DNA from: Oligoflexus sp.
GTDB taxonomy: Bacteria; Bdellovibrionota_B; Oligoflexia; Oligoflexales; Oligoflexaceae
Direction: 5' to 3'
Assembly: GCA_030151925.1 (NCBI GenBank)
Contig: JASLCY010000168.1
Location: 1-15,426 of the forward strand
DNA length: 15,426 nucleotides
Part shown: positions 6,604-13,362 of the stretch, in pieces
Layout: every line of letters starts with the position of its first letter
Numbering within the stretch: the stretch's first letter is position 1
Made by a program: the position numbers and the translations under genes
The notes under the pieces: generated by a model
What the model was told of the DNA's origin: nothing
Database searches by the model: none
The model's input: only the letters and a program-made list of their open reading frames with translations

Positions 6604-7254
6604 ATGATACGCACGATCCTTGCCCTGAGTCTCGTTTCCCTGACAGTAGCTTGTGGACCGGCGGACTCTTCGTCCTCCGAGACGATGTCGAAAAGCAAGC
6701 ACAAGACAACGTCCTATCCTTCAAGTTCCAGTTCTTCCCTCTCCGATGATTTCTCCGACTCCGATTCCAGCTCGATCGACACGACTTCCGCTTCATCGAC
6801 AGCCTCTTCCCCAAGCCCCTCGACGCACCAAGCCCAATACCCGATCGATGCCGACCCGAGCCTGACGCCAGGCGTGAAATGCCAGCATCCTTCGGAATAC
6901 CGTTACCCTTCGCAAATCGCCTACTGCGACCGCAGCGTCTCCACCGGCACCAAGAACTCGGTGATCCGCGACTACGACCATCAGCTCGGCTACCAGATCG
7001 AGGAGATGAGCCGCAGCGATTTCAAGATCGACCACTACATCCCGCTCTGCATGGGCGGCGATAACGCGAAGACCAACCTCTGGCCGCAGCACAAGAGCGT
7101 CTACACCAAGACCGATCCGATCGAGATGTACCTCTGCCAGCGCCTGGAAAAAGACCAGATCACTCAGGACGAGGCGATCGACCAGATGATGTACGCGAAA
7201 GCGCATCTCGACGAGGCCTCCAGCATCCTCGCCAAAATCAAAGCGGCGCTTTAA
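6604..7254 (+). CDS. Lipoprotein with HNH endonuclease domain
   Basis: 216 aa. The N-terminal MIRTILALSLVSLTVAC is a signal peptide with lipidation at Cys17 (loose lipobox TVAC). Residues 19-75 are a Ser/Asp/Thr-rich flexible linker. The rest resembles HNH nucleases of the type with DHxxPLxxGGxNxxxNLWP: here FKIDHYIPLCMGGDNAKTNLW at 140-160, with Asp143, His144, Asn154 and Asn158, preceded by YCDRSVSTGTKNSVIRDY (107-124) and followed by KTDPIEMYLCQRL (169-181). Cys93, Cys108, Cys149 and Cys178 may form disulphides, which fits an extracytoplasmic enzyme. It would cut DNA or RNA outside the cytoplasm, for nutrient scavenging or in contact with other cells; that role is inference. The start is ATG 6604, with AGGAAG six bases upstream. 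Its own terminator follows. Confidence 0.83.
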   Translation: MIRTILALSLVSLTVACGPADSSSSETMSKSKHKTTSYPSSSSSSLSDDFSDSDSSSIDTTSASSTASSPSPSTHQAQYPIDADPSLTPGVKCQHPSEYRYPSQIAYCDRSVSTGTKNSVIRDYDHQLGYQIEEMSRSDFKIDHYIPLCMGGDNAKTNLWPQHKSVYTKTDPIEMYLCQRLEKDQITQDEAIDQMMYAKAHLDEASSILAKIKAAL

Positions 7255-7279
7255 GCCTAATTCTTTCATAGAATCCTTC

Positions 7280-7316
7280 GAAGCCTGGGCCGACGCGGTC
7301 CAGGCTTCTTTTTTAT
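7280..7316 (+). terminator. Strong intrinsic terminator after the HNH lipoprotein gene
   Basis: GAAGCCTGGGCC (7280-7291) pairs with GGTCCAGGCTTC (7297-7308) in a 12-bp stem with one G-T pair and a GACGC loop, followed by TTTTTTATTT. The T-run overlaps the stop codon of the convergent minus-strand gene. On the minus strand no T-run follows the hairpin, so it serves the plus-strand gene. Confidence 0.9.
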
Positions 7317-8167
7317 TTCGCGGGCGGAATGCGGACGGTCGCGCGGATCGGGAAGTGGTCGGAGGAACGGATCCTGGTATCGATCTCGATCGCTTCGACC
7401 GTCATGCCGCGGACGAACAGCTGGTCGAGGTGGTTGATGCCCTTGCGCGGATCGTTCGGGATCTCGACGTAGGAGAGGTCCAGCTTCTCCAGCGTATGCG
7501 CGACGGCTTGGAAATAACGCGGCGTGAAGGTGTTGAAGTCGCCCGCGAAGATCAGAGGCCCGTCGCCGATCTCGAGATGCTCGATCAGGTGCTCGAGCTC
7601 CTCCCGCGCGCGCCTGATCGTGCGGATCAAGGTCGCGTGCAGGTTCACGACGGTGAGGTTGCGCCCGTCGTGCAGGGGATATTCGGTGACGAGCGCGGCC
7701 TTCGGCGTCTTGAGCACGGGTTCGGGGTATTTGCAGAGCACGCGTTTGGGAACCTCGCCGGGACGCATGCGGGCCAGGGTCATGACGCCGTCGCGAAGCT
7801 TATCCGCCCTCTCGTAGGAAGCCCCGTGCACGCCGAGGAAGCCGTCGAGCGAGAGCTCCTCCATCGATCGATGCGAGAGCAGCGCCTCCTGCAGGAGGAG
7901 GAGATCGCTCTCGAAGCAGAGCAGGCGCAAGTCGTTGTAGAAATGCTCGCCGCCGCAGCCCTTGAAGATGTTCCAGATCGTGACGCGCAGCGGCCAGTCG
8001 CCCCAGTTCTCGCGTTCGGGATGCCCCGAATACCAGATGGGGGCCGCGACCTCACGATTGATCTTGAGCACCTTGCCGAGGCTCCTCAGCACGTCCGCGT
8101 AAGGGCGCTTCGGTTTGATGTGATGACCTTCCTTGACCCGCGAACGCGGGATCTTCTTGATGCTCAT
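7313..8167 (-). CDS. Endonuclease/exonuclease/phosphatase (EEP) family hydrolase
   Basis: 284 aa with no signal peptide; the first 55 residues are a basic, family-free extension. The EEP fold is complete from about residue 60: WNIFKG (Asn66), LLLLQEA (Glu94, metal ligand), VVNLHAT (His177), FAGDFNT (Asp210, Asn212), NHLDQLFVRG (Asp248) and SSDHFPI (Asp270, His271). These are the canonical metal-binding and catalytic residues, so the enzyme should be active on a phosphodiester or phosphoester. The superfamily includes DNases, inositol-phosphate phosphatases and sphingomyelinases, and I cannot choose between them. Its ATG overlaps the stop of the upstream glycosyltransferase by four bases (ATGA), which means one operon and probable translational coupling. 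No export signal is seen, so it is likely cytosolic. Confidence 0.87.
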   Translation of the reverse strand: MSIKKIPRSRVKEGHHIKPKRPYADVLRSLGKVLKINREVAAPIWYSGHPERENWGDWPLRVTIWNIFKGCGGEHFYNDLRLLCFESDLLLLQEALLSHRSMEELSLDGFLGVHGASYERADKLRDGVMTLARMRPGEVPKRVLCKYPEPVLKTPKAALVTEYPLHDGRNLTVVNLHATLIRTIRRAREELEHLIEHLEIGDGPLIFAGDFNTFTPRYFQAVAHTLEKLDLSYVEIPNDPRKGINHLDQLFVRGMTVEAIEIDTRIRSSDHFPIRATVRIPPAK

Positions 8168-9144
8168 CCCCTCGCCTCGCCTTCGCCCCGGAGCAGGCGC
8201 AGGGCCGCCGCGATCACCTCGCTGGCCGTGAGCTCTCCGGGATTCCTCTTATGGATGACCGTATAGGGGCCCGCGGCCTGCGGATACGTCCGCTGCGGTT
8301 CGCCCGGCAGATAAAGGCCGAGCACGGGCACCTTGAGCGCGTTCGCCACGTGCAGGGGCCCCGAATCGTGGCCGACGAAGAGCTCCGCTTCGCTCCAGAC
8401 CCAGGCGAGCTGCAGAAGGTCCTGCGCCCAGCTGTCGACGAAGTGCGTGTGATCCCATTCGCCGGGAAACTGGGTGCGCACCGCGGCGATCTCCTGGGAC
8501 ACGCCGGTCCACAGCACATGATAACCCTCGCGGCTCAAGGCTCTCGCCAGCTCGCCCCACAGAGCGAGCGGCGCGCAGCGGTCGGCGCGCCCCGCGAAGG
8601 CGTGGAGCACCACGAGTTTTTTGCCTTTGAGCGCCGCCGGGCGCGCGAAATGCGGGAAGGATTCGGGATTCAAGAGAGCGGTCGGCTCGGGCGCGGCCGG
8701 CAGCACCGGAGCGAAGCTCGCGAGCAATCCTTTGACCACACCCTCCTGCCGCGAAGGCTGGGGAAAGGCCTTGGAGACCAGCCACGCGTTCTTGCGCCCC
8801 CGCAGCGCCCAGATCCTCTTCACGCCCGCGAGCCGCAGCGAGAGCGCCGACTGCCAGTTGCCGCCGAGGATATAAGCCTCGTCGAAACCCTGCGCCCGAA
8901 CCGTGAGGAGGCAGCGGACGTAATTCGCGAGTTTGCCTTTCTTGCGATGCGGCGCCCGATCCCAGAACGGGTCGGCAGCGAAGACCTGCTCGACGCCGGG
9001 CAGGAGGAAGCCTATTTTTGCCGTGTAATCCTTGCAAAGCAGGCCGAGATGAATTTCGGGATCGCGATGCAGCGCACGGGCGATCGCCGAGGCGAACACG
9101 AGATCTCCGAGATTATCAAAACATACCAGCAGGACTTTTTTCAT
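8164..9144 (-). CDS. Glycosyltransferase family 9 (ADP-heptose:LPS heptosyltransferase type)
   Basis: 326 aa from the chosen start. The N terminus KVLLVCFDNLGDLVFASAIA matches the GT9 opening (hydrophobic strand, then GD near residue 13). The C-terminal donor-binding motif is clear: LFVGHDSGPLHVANALKVPV at 256-274, with Asp260 and His265, as in WaaC/WaaF-like heptosyltransferases. GT9 enzymes add heptose from ADP-heptose to LPS core at the cytoplasmic face of the inner membrane. No other LPS core genes are adjacent, so acceptor and sugar are uncertain. I use ATG 9144 because the fold begins there and GGTGG lies five bases upstream. An in-frame GTG at 9192 would add 16 residues and puts AAGAGG right against the start codon. 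The EEP gene overlaps its stop by four bases. Confidence 0.88.
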   Translation of the reverse strand: MKKVLLVCFDNLGDLVFASAIARALHRDPEIHLGLLCKDYTAKIGFLLPGVEQVFAADPFWDRAPHRKKGKLANYVRCLLTVRAQGFDEAYILGGNWQSALSLRLAGVKRIWALRGRKNAWLVSKAFPQPSRQEGVVKGLLASFAPVLPAAPEPTALLNPESFPHFARPAALKGKKLVVLHAFAGRADRCAPLALWGELARALSREGYHVLWTGVSQEIAAVRTQFPGEWDHTHFVDSWAQDLLQLAWVWSEAELFVGHDSGPLHVANALKVPVLGLYLPGEPQRTYPQAAGPYTVIHKRNPGELTASEVIAAALRLLRGEGEARG

Positions 9145-9259
9145 GAGCCACCAACAAAACTTACGGATAATCAGGAAGGCCTTCGCCCGCACCTCTTTTT
9201 ATAGTGGTAACACAGTTCTAGGACCGGAGCTGACATAATTCCCCAGCGGCCTGAACGCC

Positions 9260-9316
9260 GAATTAATTTATCGCCGTTTTCACCTTTGTTTACCGATTGT
9301 TACGATAAATTTATTC
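9260..9316. promoter_or_regulatory. Long inverted repeat in divergent spacer
   Basis: GAATTAATTTATCG (9260-9273) and CGATAAATTTATTC (9303-9316) are inverted arms with 13 of 14 matches, 29 bases apart, so centre-to-centre distance is 43 bp, close to four helical turns. They lie in the 231-bp spacer between the divergent glycosyltransferase and diguanylate cyclase genes, 60-116 bases before the cyclase ATG. The geometry suits a looping or two-site regulator for both genes. It has no GC-rich stem or T-run to act as a terminator. Confidence 0.4.
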
Positions 9317-9375
9317 CACTCTCTCCTGAGACGTCCGAAGAAGAGAGGCAGCTTTTTAACTGAAGGAATCGCGTC

Positions 9376-10248
9376 ATGTCCATCCTGCTGATTGAATCCG
9401 TGGCCTCCGATCGTGAGTTGCTCGAGAACCACCTCAAGGCCTGGGGCTACAGCGATCTGCTCATCTGTTCGAACTTCGAGCAGGCCCGTGAGCATTTGGG
9501 TCTCGCGACCGGCCTTCAGCACGCTCTCCACGACCTCGAACTGGCGATCATCGACGTGACGCAAGCCGACTCTTTCCCGAAATTCGCCGAAGAGCTCCGC
9601 AGCAGGATCTACTACCAGGACCTGCCGATCCTCACGATAGCGGAAGGCTCGCGCGCCGAGAAGATGCCGATGGCGTTCGCCTACGGCGCGACCGACTTCG
9701 TATCCAAACCGATCGCCGACTACGAGCTGCGCGCCCGGGTCAGGAGCTGCCCGCGCCTGAAGCATGAGGTGGACCGGCGTAAATCCCGCGAGCGCGAGCT
9801 CCTCGAAGCCAGTCATCAGCTCTCCGATTTGAACCGCATCCTCGCGACCGTGTCGATGATCGATAGTCTCACCGGCATACCTAACCGTCGCTGCTTTGAC
9901 GAAAACTTCGAGCAGGAATGGAAACGCGCCTTCCGAAACGGCGGCCATATCACCCTCATCATCGGCGACGTGGACTTCTTCAAACAATATAATGATCACT
10001 ACGGCCATCAGAGCGGCGACAATTGTTTAATTCGGGTCGCCCAAGCCATGAAGGGATGTTTAAAGCGTCCTGGTGACTTGGTTGCGCGTTATGGCGGTGA
10101 AGAATTCGCTCTGATCCTGCCGCAAACTTCGGCAAAACAGGCCGAAACCATTTGCGAAAATATCAAGTCGGCTCTCCTCACCTTAGCGATCGAGCACGTC
10201 GGATCCAAAGTCAGTCCCAACGTGACCGTGAGTTTAGGTGTAGCTTGA
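9376..10248 (+). CDS. Receiver-GGDEF diguanylate cyclase (PleD-like), cut short by a stop codon
   Basis: 290 aa as read. Residues 1-125 are a response-regulator receiver: Glu7 in the acidic pocket (its partner is Ser8, not Asp), phospho-acceptor Asp60 in AIIDV, and Lys111 in VSKP. A helical linker (126-160) leads to the GGDEF domain: [10 protein letters not shown] at 163-172, GDVDFFK at 197-203 with metal-binding Asp198 and Asp200, the inhibitory RxxD site RPGD at 231-234, and the active signature RYGGEEF at 238-244. It would turn two GTP into c-di-GMP under control of a sensor kinase. The reading frame ends at TGA 10246-10248, straight after VSLGVA, before the conserved ADRALYEAK helix, which is intact downstream in the same frame. 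Without it the domain is probably unstable or inactive. GAAGGA at 9362-9367 supports the start. No partner kinase is visible. Confidence 0.85.
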   Translation: MSILLIESVASDRELLENHLKAWGYSDLLICSNFEQAREHLGLATGLQHALHDLELAIIDVTQADSFPKFAEELRSRIYYQDLPILTIAEGSRAEKMPMAFAYGATDFVSKPIADYELRARVRSCPRLKHEVDRRKSRERELLEASHQLSDLNRILATVSMIDSLTGIPNRRCFDENFEQEWKRAFRNGGHITLIIGDVDFFKQYNDHYGHQSGDNCLIRVAQAMKGCLKRPGDLVARYGGEEFALILPQTSAKQAETICENIKSALLTLAIEHVGSKVSPNVTVSLGVA

Positions 10249-10365
10249 ACCGAACCTTCCGTCAGCGCCGTAGGCCGTGAACAACTGCTCGCACAGGCGG
10301 ATCGCGCTCTTTACGAAGCGAAAAAGGCCGGTAGAAACCGCCATTTTGTGTCTTCCGAGACTTGA
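10249..10365 (+). pseudogene. In-frame C-terminal remainder of the GGDEF domain
   Basis: Reading on past the TGA in the same frame gives 38 sense codons, then TGA at 10363-10365. The peptide contains REQLLAQADRALYEAKKAGRN, which is the standard final helix and end of GGDEF domains (ADxALYxAKxxGRN). A complete protein would be 329 codons plus the altered one. There is no frameshift and no decay in this tail, so the interruption is a single base change that is either recent, a sequencing error, or read through. It has no start codon or ribosome binding site of its own. Confidence 0.85.
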
Positions 10366-10543
10366 GCCAGGGACTCTACCCCGGAAAAATTCTGAGACAG
10401 CCTTCTAATTTTTATAGACATTCCTCCTTAAGTTTATCATTGACCTCTCTCCCCCTCTGCAATAGCCAAGGGAGGTAAATGGCCCTCAGCCCGGTCGGAC
10501 CCTTTGGTCGTTCTAGGTTTGAGCTTGAGAAGGACCAGTCCGC

Positions 10544-12844
10544 ATGCTCACGATCCTCCGTCACCTCCTCCTCGGAATAGGCTGCCTTCTGGCCGTTTCC
10601 GTTGCGTCTGGCTGCTCGCCGGCCGGGAAGGGACACACATCAAGCCTCGCGATCGTGGGAGGTCATGCGCCGGCCGCTGACACACCGACTCTGAACAGCA
10701 CCGTAGCTCTCGTCACACCGACCAACGGCAAGATCACCACGCTCTGCTCGGGCGTGCTCGTCGCGCCGAACCTCGTCCTCACGGCCGCTCACTGCGTCGA
10801 ATCCCGCAAGTCCCCTCTCTTCGTGCTCTTCGGGGCCGATGCCACCGATCCGAACGCGAAAACCGTCTCGGTCGTGAAGAGCCAGACCTATCGTAAGGAA
10901 GGTTCGCTCTATTTCCCGAACTTCGACTTCGCCTGGGTGAAGATGGCGGAAAACGCGCCCGCGCCCTGGAAACCCATAGAGATCCTGCATTCGCCCGACG
11001 CCTTCGACGCCCTCAAAGGCCTGGATAACCAGATCCTGCTCGCCGGCTACGGCCGCACCGCCAGCAACTGCGACGAGAGCCAGTGCCTCGGCCGTCTCTA
11101 TGAAGTGGAGACGAAACTCGAGAACTTCTTCAACGAACCGCACTTTGTGAACCTGCTCGTCGTCGGTCCCAACGCAGGTCACGGCACCTGCAACGGCGAT
11201 TCGGGCGGGCCGGCTTTCGCCAAGGTCAACGGCACCTGGTATCTCGCCGGCATCCTGAACGGCAAGAGCCCGCTGCTCAACTCACAGTCGCTCCTCGGCC
11301 AGGGCGTGTGCGAGGACGGCGAAGCGATCTACAACTTCGCCGGCGCCTATACGGACTGGATCGAAACCAGCTCGAGCGTGACGCTGCCGCCTTCATCCCC
11401 GGCGAATCCCCCTCTTCATCCGCAACCCACCTGGGATAAACTCTCGAGCCTCGGCAAGACGCCGACGCTCGAGGCGATGCTCGCCTTCAACAACTACAAC
11501 AAGGATCTCTGGGTCACGGTCGATACGATGATGGCCTCGTTCCGGGACGAGGATAAACGTTTCGGAGCCAAGATCGAAGACCTGGCGGTGAGCCCGTCCT
11601 TGGCCGCCGATACCATGCGCCGCTGGACGGAGTATAAACACCTCGGGATCTATTTCGATTTCACGATCTCGGCGCAGAAGGCCGATCAGATCGCGGACGT
11701 CAGGCCGATCGGCGAACTCGATTCGCTCACGACCCTGAGCCTCGACAGCAACCGCATCGTGGACACGCGCCCGCTGGCGAAGCTGACCAAGCTCCAGGAC
11801 CTGACCCTGCGCAACAACTATGATTACAGGACGCGCCGGCACGTGCCCTGGGACCTTTCGTTCCTGAGCGCGCTCACCGGCCTGAAGACGCTCGACCTCT
11901 CGGGCAACAGCGGCAACCTCGATCTCCAGAGCGTGCCCTGGACCAGCCTCGCCGCGCTCGAATCCCTGACCCTCTCGGACAACGGCGAGGACCTCGACCT
12001 CAGCCTCATCCCCTGGGCGAGGCTGACGAAGCTCAAAACGCTCACGATCCGCGACAGCTCGCTCACCAGCATCTCGCCGCTGAGCGCCGCGAAATCGCTG
12101 ACCACGCTCGATCTGAGCCGCAACAGCCTCACCAGGATCGATGCCCTCGTCGGTCTCGATCAGCTGACGACGCTCGATCTCTCGATGAACCGCATCCACG
12201 ATTTCTCGCCGCTCCAGAAGCTGCCCGCGCTCCGCACCGTCAAGGCCCTGAGCAATCTCCAAAACGCGGAAGTCTGCCCCAAGGGCGTCTCGTGCGTGTA
12301 TTCGCCGACCAGCTTCTCCGACTTCGCGAGCTACTGCGATTTCGCCTTCACGCTCTCGCCCGACGACCTCACGCATTGGTCCGGCGGCGCGACCGTGATG
12401 CGCCTGATCCAGATCGCGGGCGGCCCGGACTTCGGCCCTAACGGCTGCCGCAATATTCAAAACAAACTCGCGGCGATGGACAGCATCGACCTCTCCGGCT
12501 CACGCACCGAGCCGCCTCTCGAGGACCTGAGCCCGCTCGCGCCCCTCACGCAGCTGACCTCGCTCAAGCTGCCGAACAACAACGTGCGGAACCTGAGCCC
12601 CCTCTCGGTGCTGAGCAAATTGCGAACGCTCGACCTGTCCGAGAATAGGATAGAAAACGTCTCGCCGCTCAGCGCGCTCACGCAGCTCGAGACGCTCTGG
12701 ATCGACGGGAACCAGGTGAAAAGCCTCGCGCCTCTCTCGGGACTCGAGGGCCTCACGGTCTATGCGCGCGGCAATCCGATCGAATCCGAATCCTGCCCTG
12801 TCCAATCCGGACAATGCGTCTTTGATGATGATGGGAAGAAGTAA
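10544..12844 (+). CDS. Trypsin-like serine protease lipoprotein with two leucine-rich-repeat blocks
   Basis: 766 aa. The signal peptide ends in a lipobox (ASGC), with Cys24 as the lipid anchor. A chymotrypsin-fold protease follows: IVGG at 37-40 (the usual activation site), LTAAHC with His83, NFDFAWVKM with Asp128, and CNGDSGGPAF with Ser220, so the catalytic triad is complete; it ends near TDWIE (270-274). After a Pro/Ser linker (280-296) comes a helical stretch, then LRR block 1 (about 385-575; units such as LTTLDLSRNSLTRIDAL) closed by Cys578 and Cys584. A second helical stretch (590-640) leads to LRR block 2 (about 648-745, internalin-like SPLSALTQLETLWIDGNQV), closed by Cys751 and Cys758. 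It probably acts on the cell surface or in the periplasm, with the LRRs binding a target protein. GAGAAGGA lies nine bases before ATG 10544. It ends 15 bases from the convergent small gene. Confidence 0.92.
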   Translation: MLTILRHLLLGIGCLLAVSVASGCSPAGKGHTSSLAIVGGHAPAADTPTLNSTVALVTPTNGKITTLCSGVLVAPNLVLTAAHCVESRKSPLFVLFGADATDPNAKTVSVVKSQTYRKEGSLYFPNFDFAWVKMAENAPAPWKPIEILHSPDAFDALKGLDNQILLAGYGRTASNCDESQCLGRLYEVETKLENFFNEPHFVNLLVVGPNAGHGTCNGDSGGPAFAKVNGTWYLAGILNGKSPLLNSQSLLGQGVCEDGEAIYNFAGAYTDWIETSSSVTLPPSSPANPPLHPQPTWDKLSSLGKTPTLEAMLAFNNYNKDLWVTVDTMMASFRDEDKRFGAKIEDLAVSPSLAADTMRRWTEYKHLGIYFDFTISAQKADQIADVRPIGELDSLTTLSLDSNRIVDTRPLAKLTKLQDLTLRNNYDYRTRRHVPWDLSFLSALTGLKTLDLSGNSGNLDLQSVPWTSLAALESLTLSDNGEDLDLSLIPWARLTKLKTLTIRDSSLTSISPLSAAKSLTTLDLSRNSLTRIDALVGLDQLTTLDLSMNRIHDFSPLQKLPALRTVKALSNLQNAEVCPKGVSCVYSPTSFSDFASYCDFAFTLSPDDLTHWSGGATVMRLIQIAGGPDFGPNGCRNIQNKLAAMDSIDLSGSRTEPPLEDLSPLAPLTQLTSLKLPNNNVRNLSPLSVLSKLRTLDLSENRIENVSPLSALTQLETLWIDGNQVKSLAPLSGLEGLTVYARGNPIESESCPVQSGQCVFDDDGKK

Positions 12845-12859
12845 AAGCCTAACGTCGCG

Positions 12860-13189
12860 TTATTCGGCGTCCCGAAAGAGACTCGGGGTGCCAGCAAAGC
12901 GCATGCGCGCCTGCACGTCCGCAAAGCTGCTCGCGAGCTGATGGGACAACGCGGTAACGGGTTCGAAGGGATCGGCCCCTTCCGGCAGGAAAGCGTCGAG
13001 AGGCGCATCTTCGAAGAGCGGGTTGCCCTTGGGTTTCTTCACCTTCTGCTCGGCGCGGATCGCTCGGCGCGCGAGGCTGAGGACCAGCTCCTCGACCGTG
13101 CAGCGCTGCGCGGCCGCAAGGTTCTCCAGTACCTCTAAGCTCTGATCATCAAGACTAATCCTGATCTCTCGCATCGCGGTACCGCCCAT
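12860..13189 (-). CDS. Small ribbon-helix-helix-type protein
   Basis: 109 aa. The N-terminal half looks like an RHH (CopG/Arc-type) DNA-binding fold: a strand REIRISL (7-13), helix 15-28, a turn at Cys30-Thr31, and helix 31-46 (VEELVLSLARRAIRA). The C-terminal half (50-109) is a Pro/Asp-containing tail with a helix (HQLASSFADVQARMRF) and no family I recognise. It resembles antitoxins and autoregulators, but the next gene on this strand is not a toxin: downstream is the convergent protease gene. Start ATG 13189 has GAGAGG four bases upstream; an in-frame ATG at 13174, right at the strand, is also possible. It is divergent from the SNF2 helicase and may regulate the shared spacer; that is inference. 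Confidence 0.65.
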   Translation of the reverse strand: MGGTAMREIRISLDDQSLEVLENLAAAQRCTVEELVLSLARRAIRAEQKVKKPKGNPLFEDAPLDAFLPEGADPFEPVTALSHQLASSFADVQARMRFAGTPSLFRDAE

Positions 13190-13220
13190 GGCCCCTCTCC
13201 CGATTTTTGTGGTTTTCCGG

Positions 13221-13250
13221 ATCTTAACAAATTGACACCTGTTCGTCCAA
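13221..13250 (-). promoter_or_regulatory. Possible promoter of the small RHH-type gene
   Basis: Reading the minus strand, TTGGAC (13250-13245) and TAAGAT (13226-13221) are separated by 18 bases, and the -10 box ends 31 bases before the ATG at 13189. The match to sigma-70 boxes is moderate (3/6 and 4/6). On the plus strand a perfect -35 TTGACA at 13232-13237 lies within the same element but has no good -10 at normal spacing. Confidence 0.3.
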
Positions 13251-13273
13251 CTCCGTTCTTTAAGACGCTCCAG

Positions 13274-13307
13274 AAACCCGCGGAAGCGATGCGGCTCGCG
13301 GGGTTTT
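13274..13307 (+). terminator. Terminator-like hairpin upstream of the helicase gene
   Basis: AAACCCGCG (13274-13282) pairs with CGCGGGGTTT (13297-13306) with one extra G. An inner AGC/GCT pair shortens the loop, and TTTTGGG follows. It sits 56 bases before the helicase start, with no plus-strand gene just upstream to terminate. It could be an attenuator in the helicase leader or a relic of a lost gene. Confidence 0.4.
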
Positions 13308-13362
13308 GGGCTAGGCTCATAGCGGCACTTGGGGTAGGAATGTAGATCGCGGAGGCGATGCC

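Noticed and set aside
9145..9192. Upstream GTG start for the glycosyltransferase
   Set aside because: It adds 16 residues before the conserved fold and its purine tract directly abuts the GTG; ATG 9144 fits the family and has GGTGG at usable spacing.
7355..9204. Two long plus-strand frames (303 and 317 codons) opposite the EEP and GT9 genes
   Set aside because: Both minus-strand genes have full catalytic motifs and an ATGA overlap; the plus frames have no recognisable content.
10246..10248. TGA read as Trp or selenocysteine in the cyclase
   Set aside because: Other genes here end in TGA and use TGG for Trp. GGDEF domains have no selenocysteine, and I see no insertion-element hairpin directly after the codon.
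11393..12460. A 355-codon minus-strand frame opposite the LRR region
   Set aside because: Its repetitive Glu/Arg/Val composition is the antisense reflection of the LRR codons; no ribosome binding site or domain is seen.
12860..13189. Antitoxin of a toxin-antitoxin pair
   Set aside because: No small toxin gene sits beside it on the same strand; the neighbours are a convergent protease and a divergent helicase.
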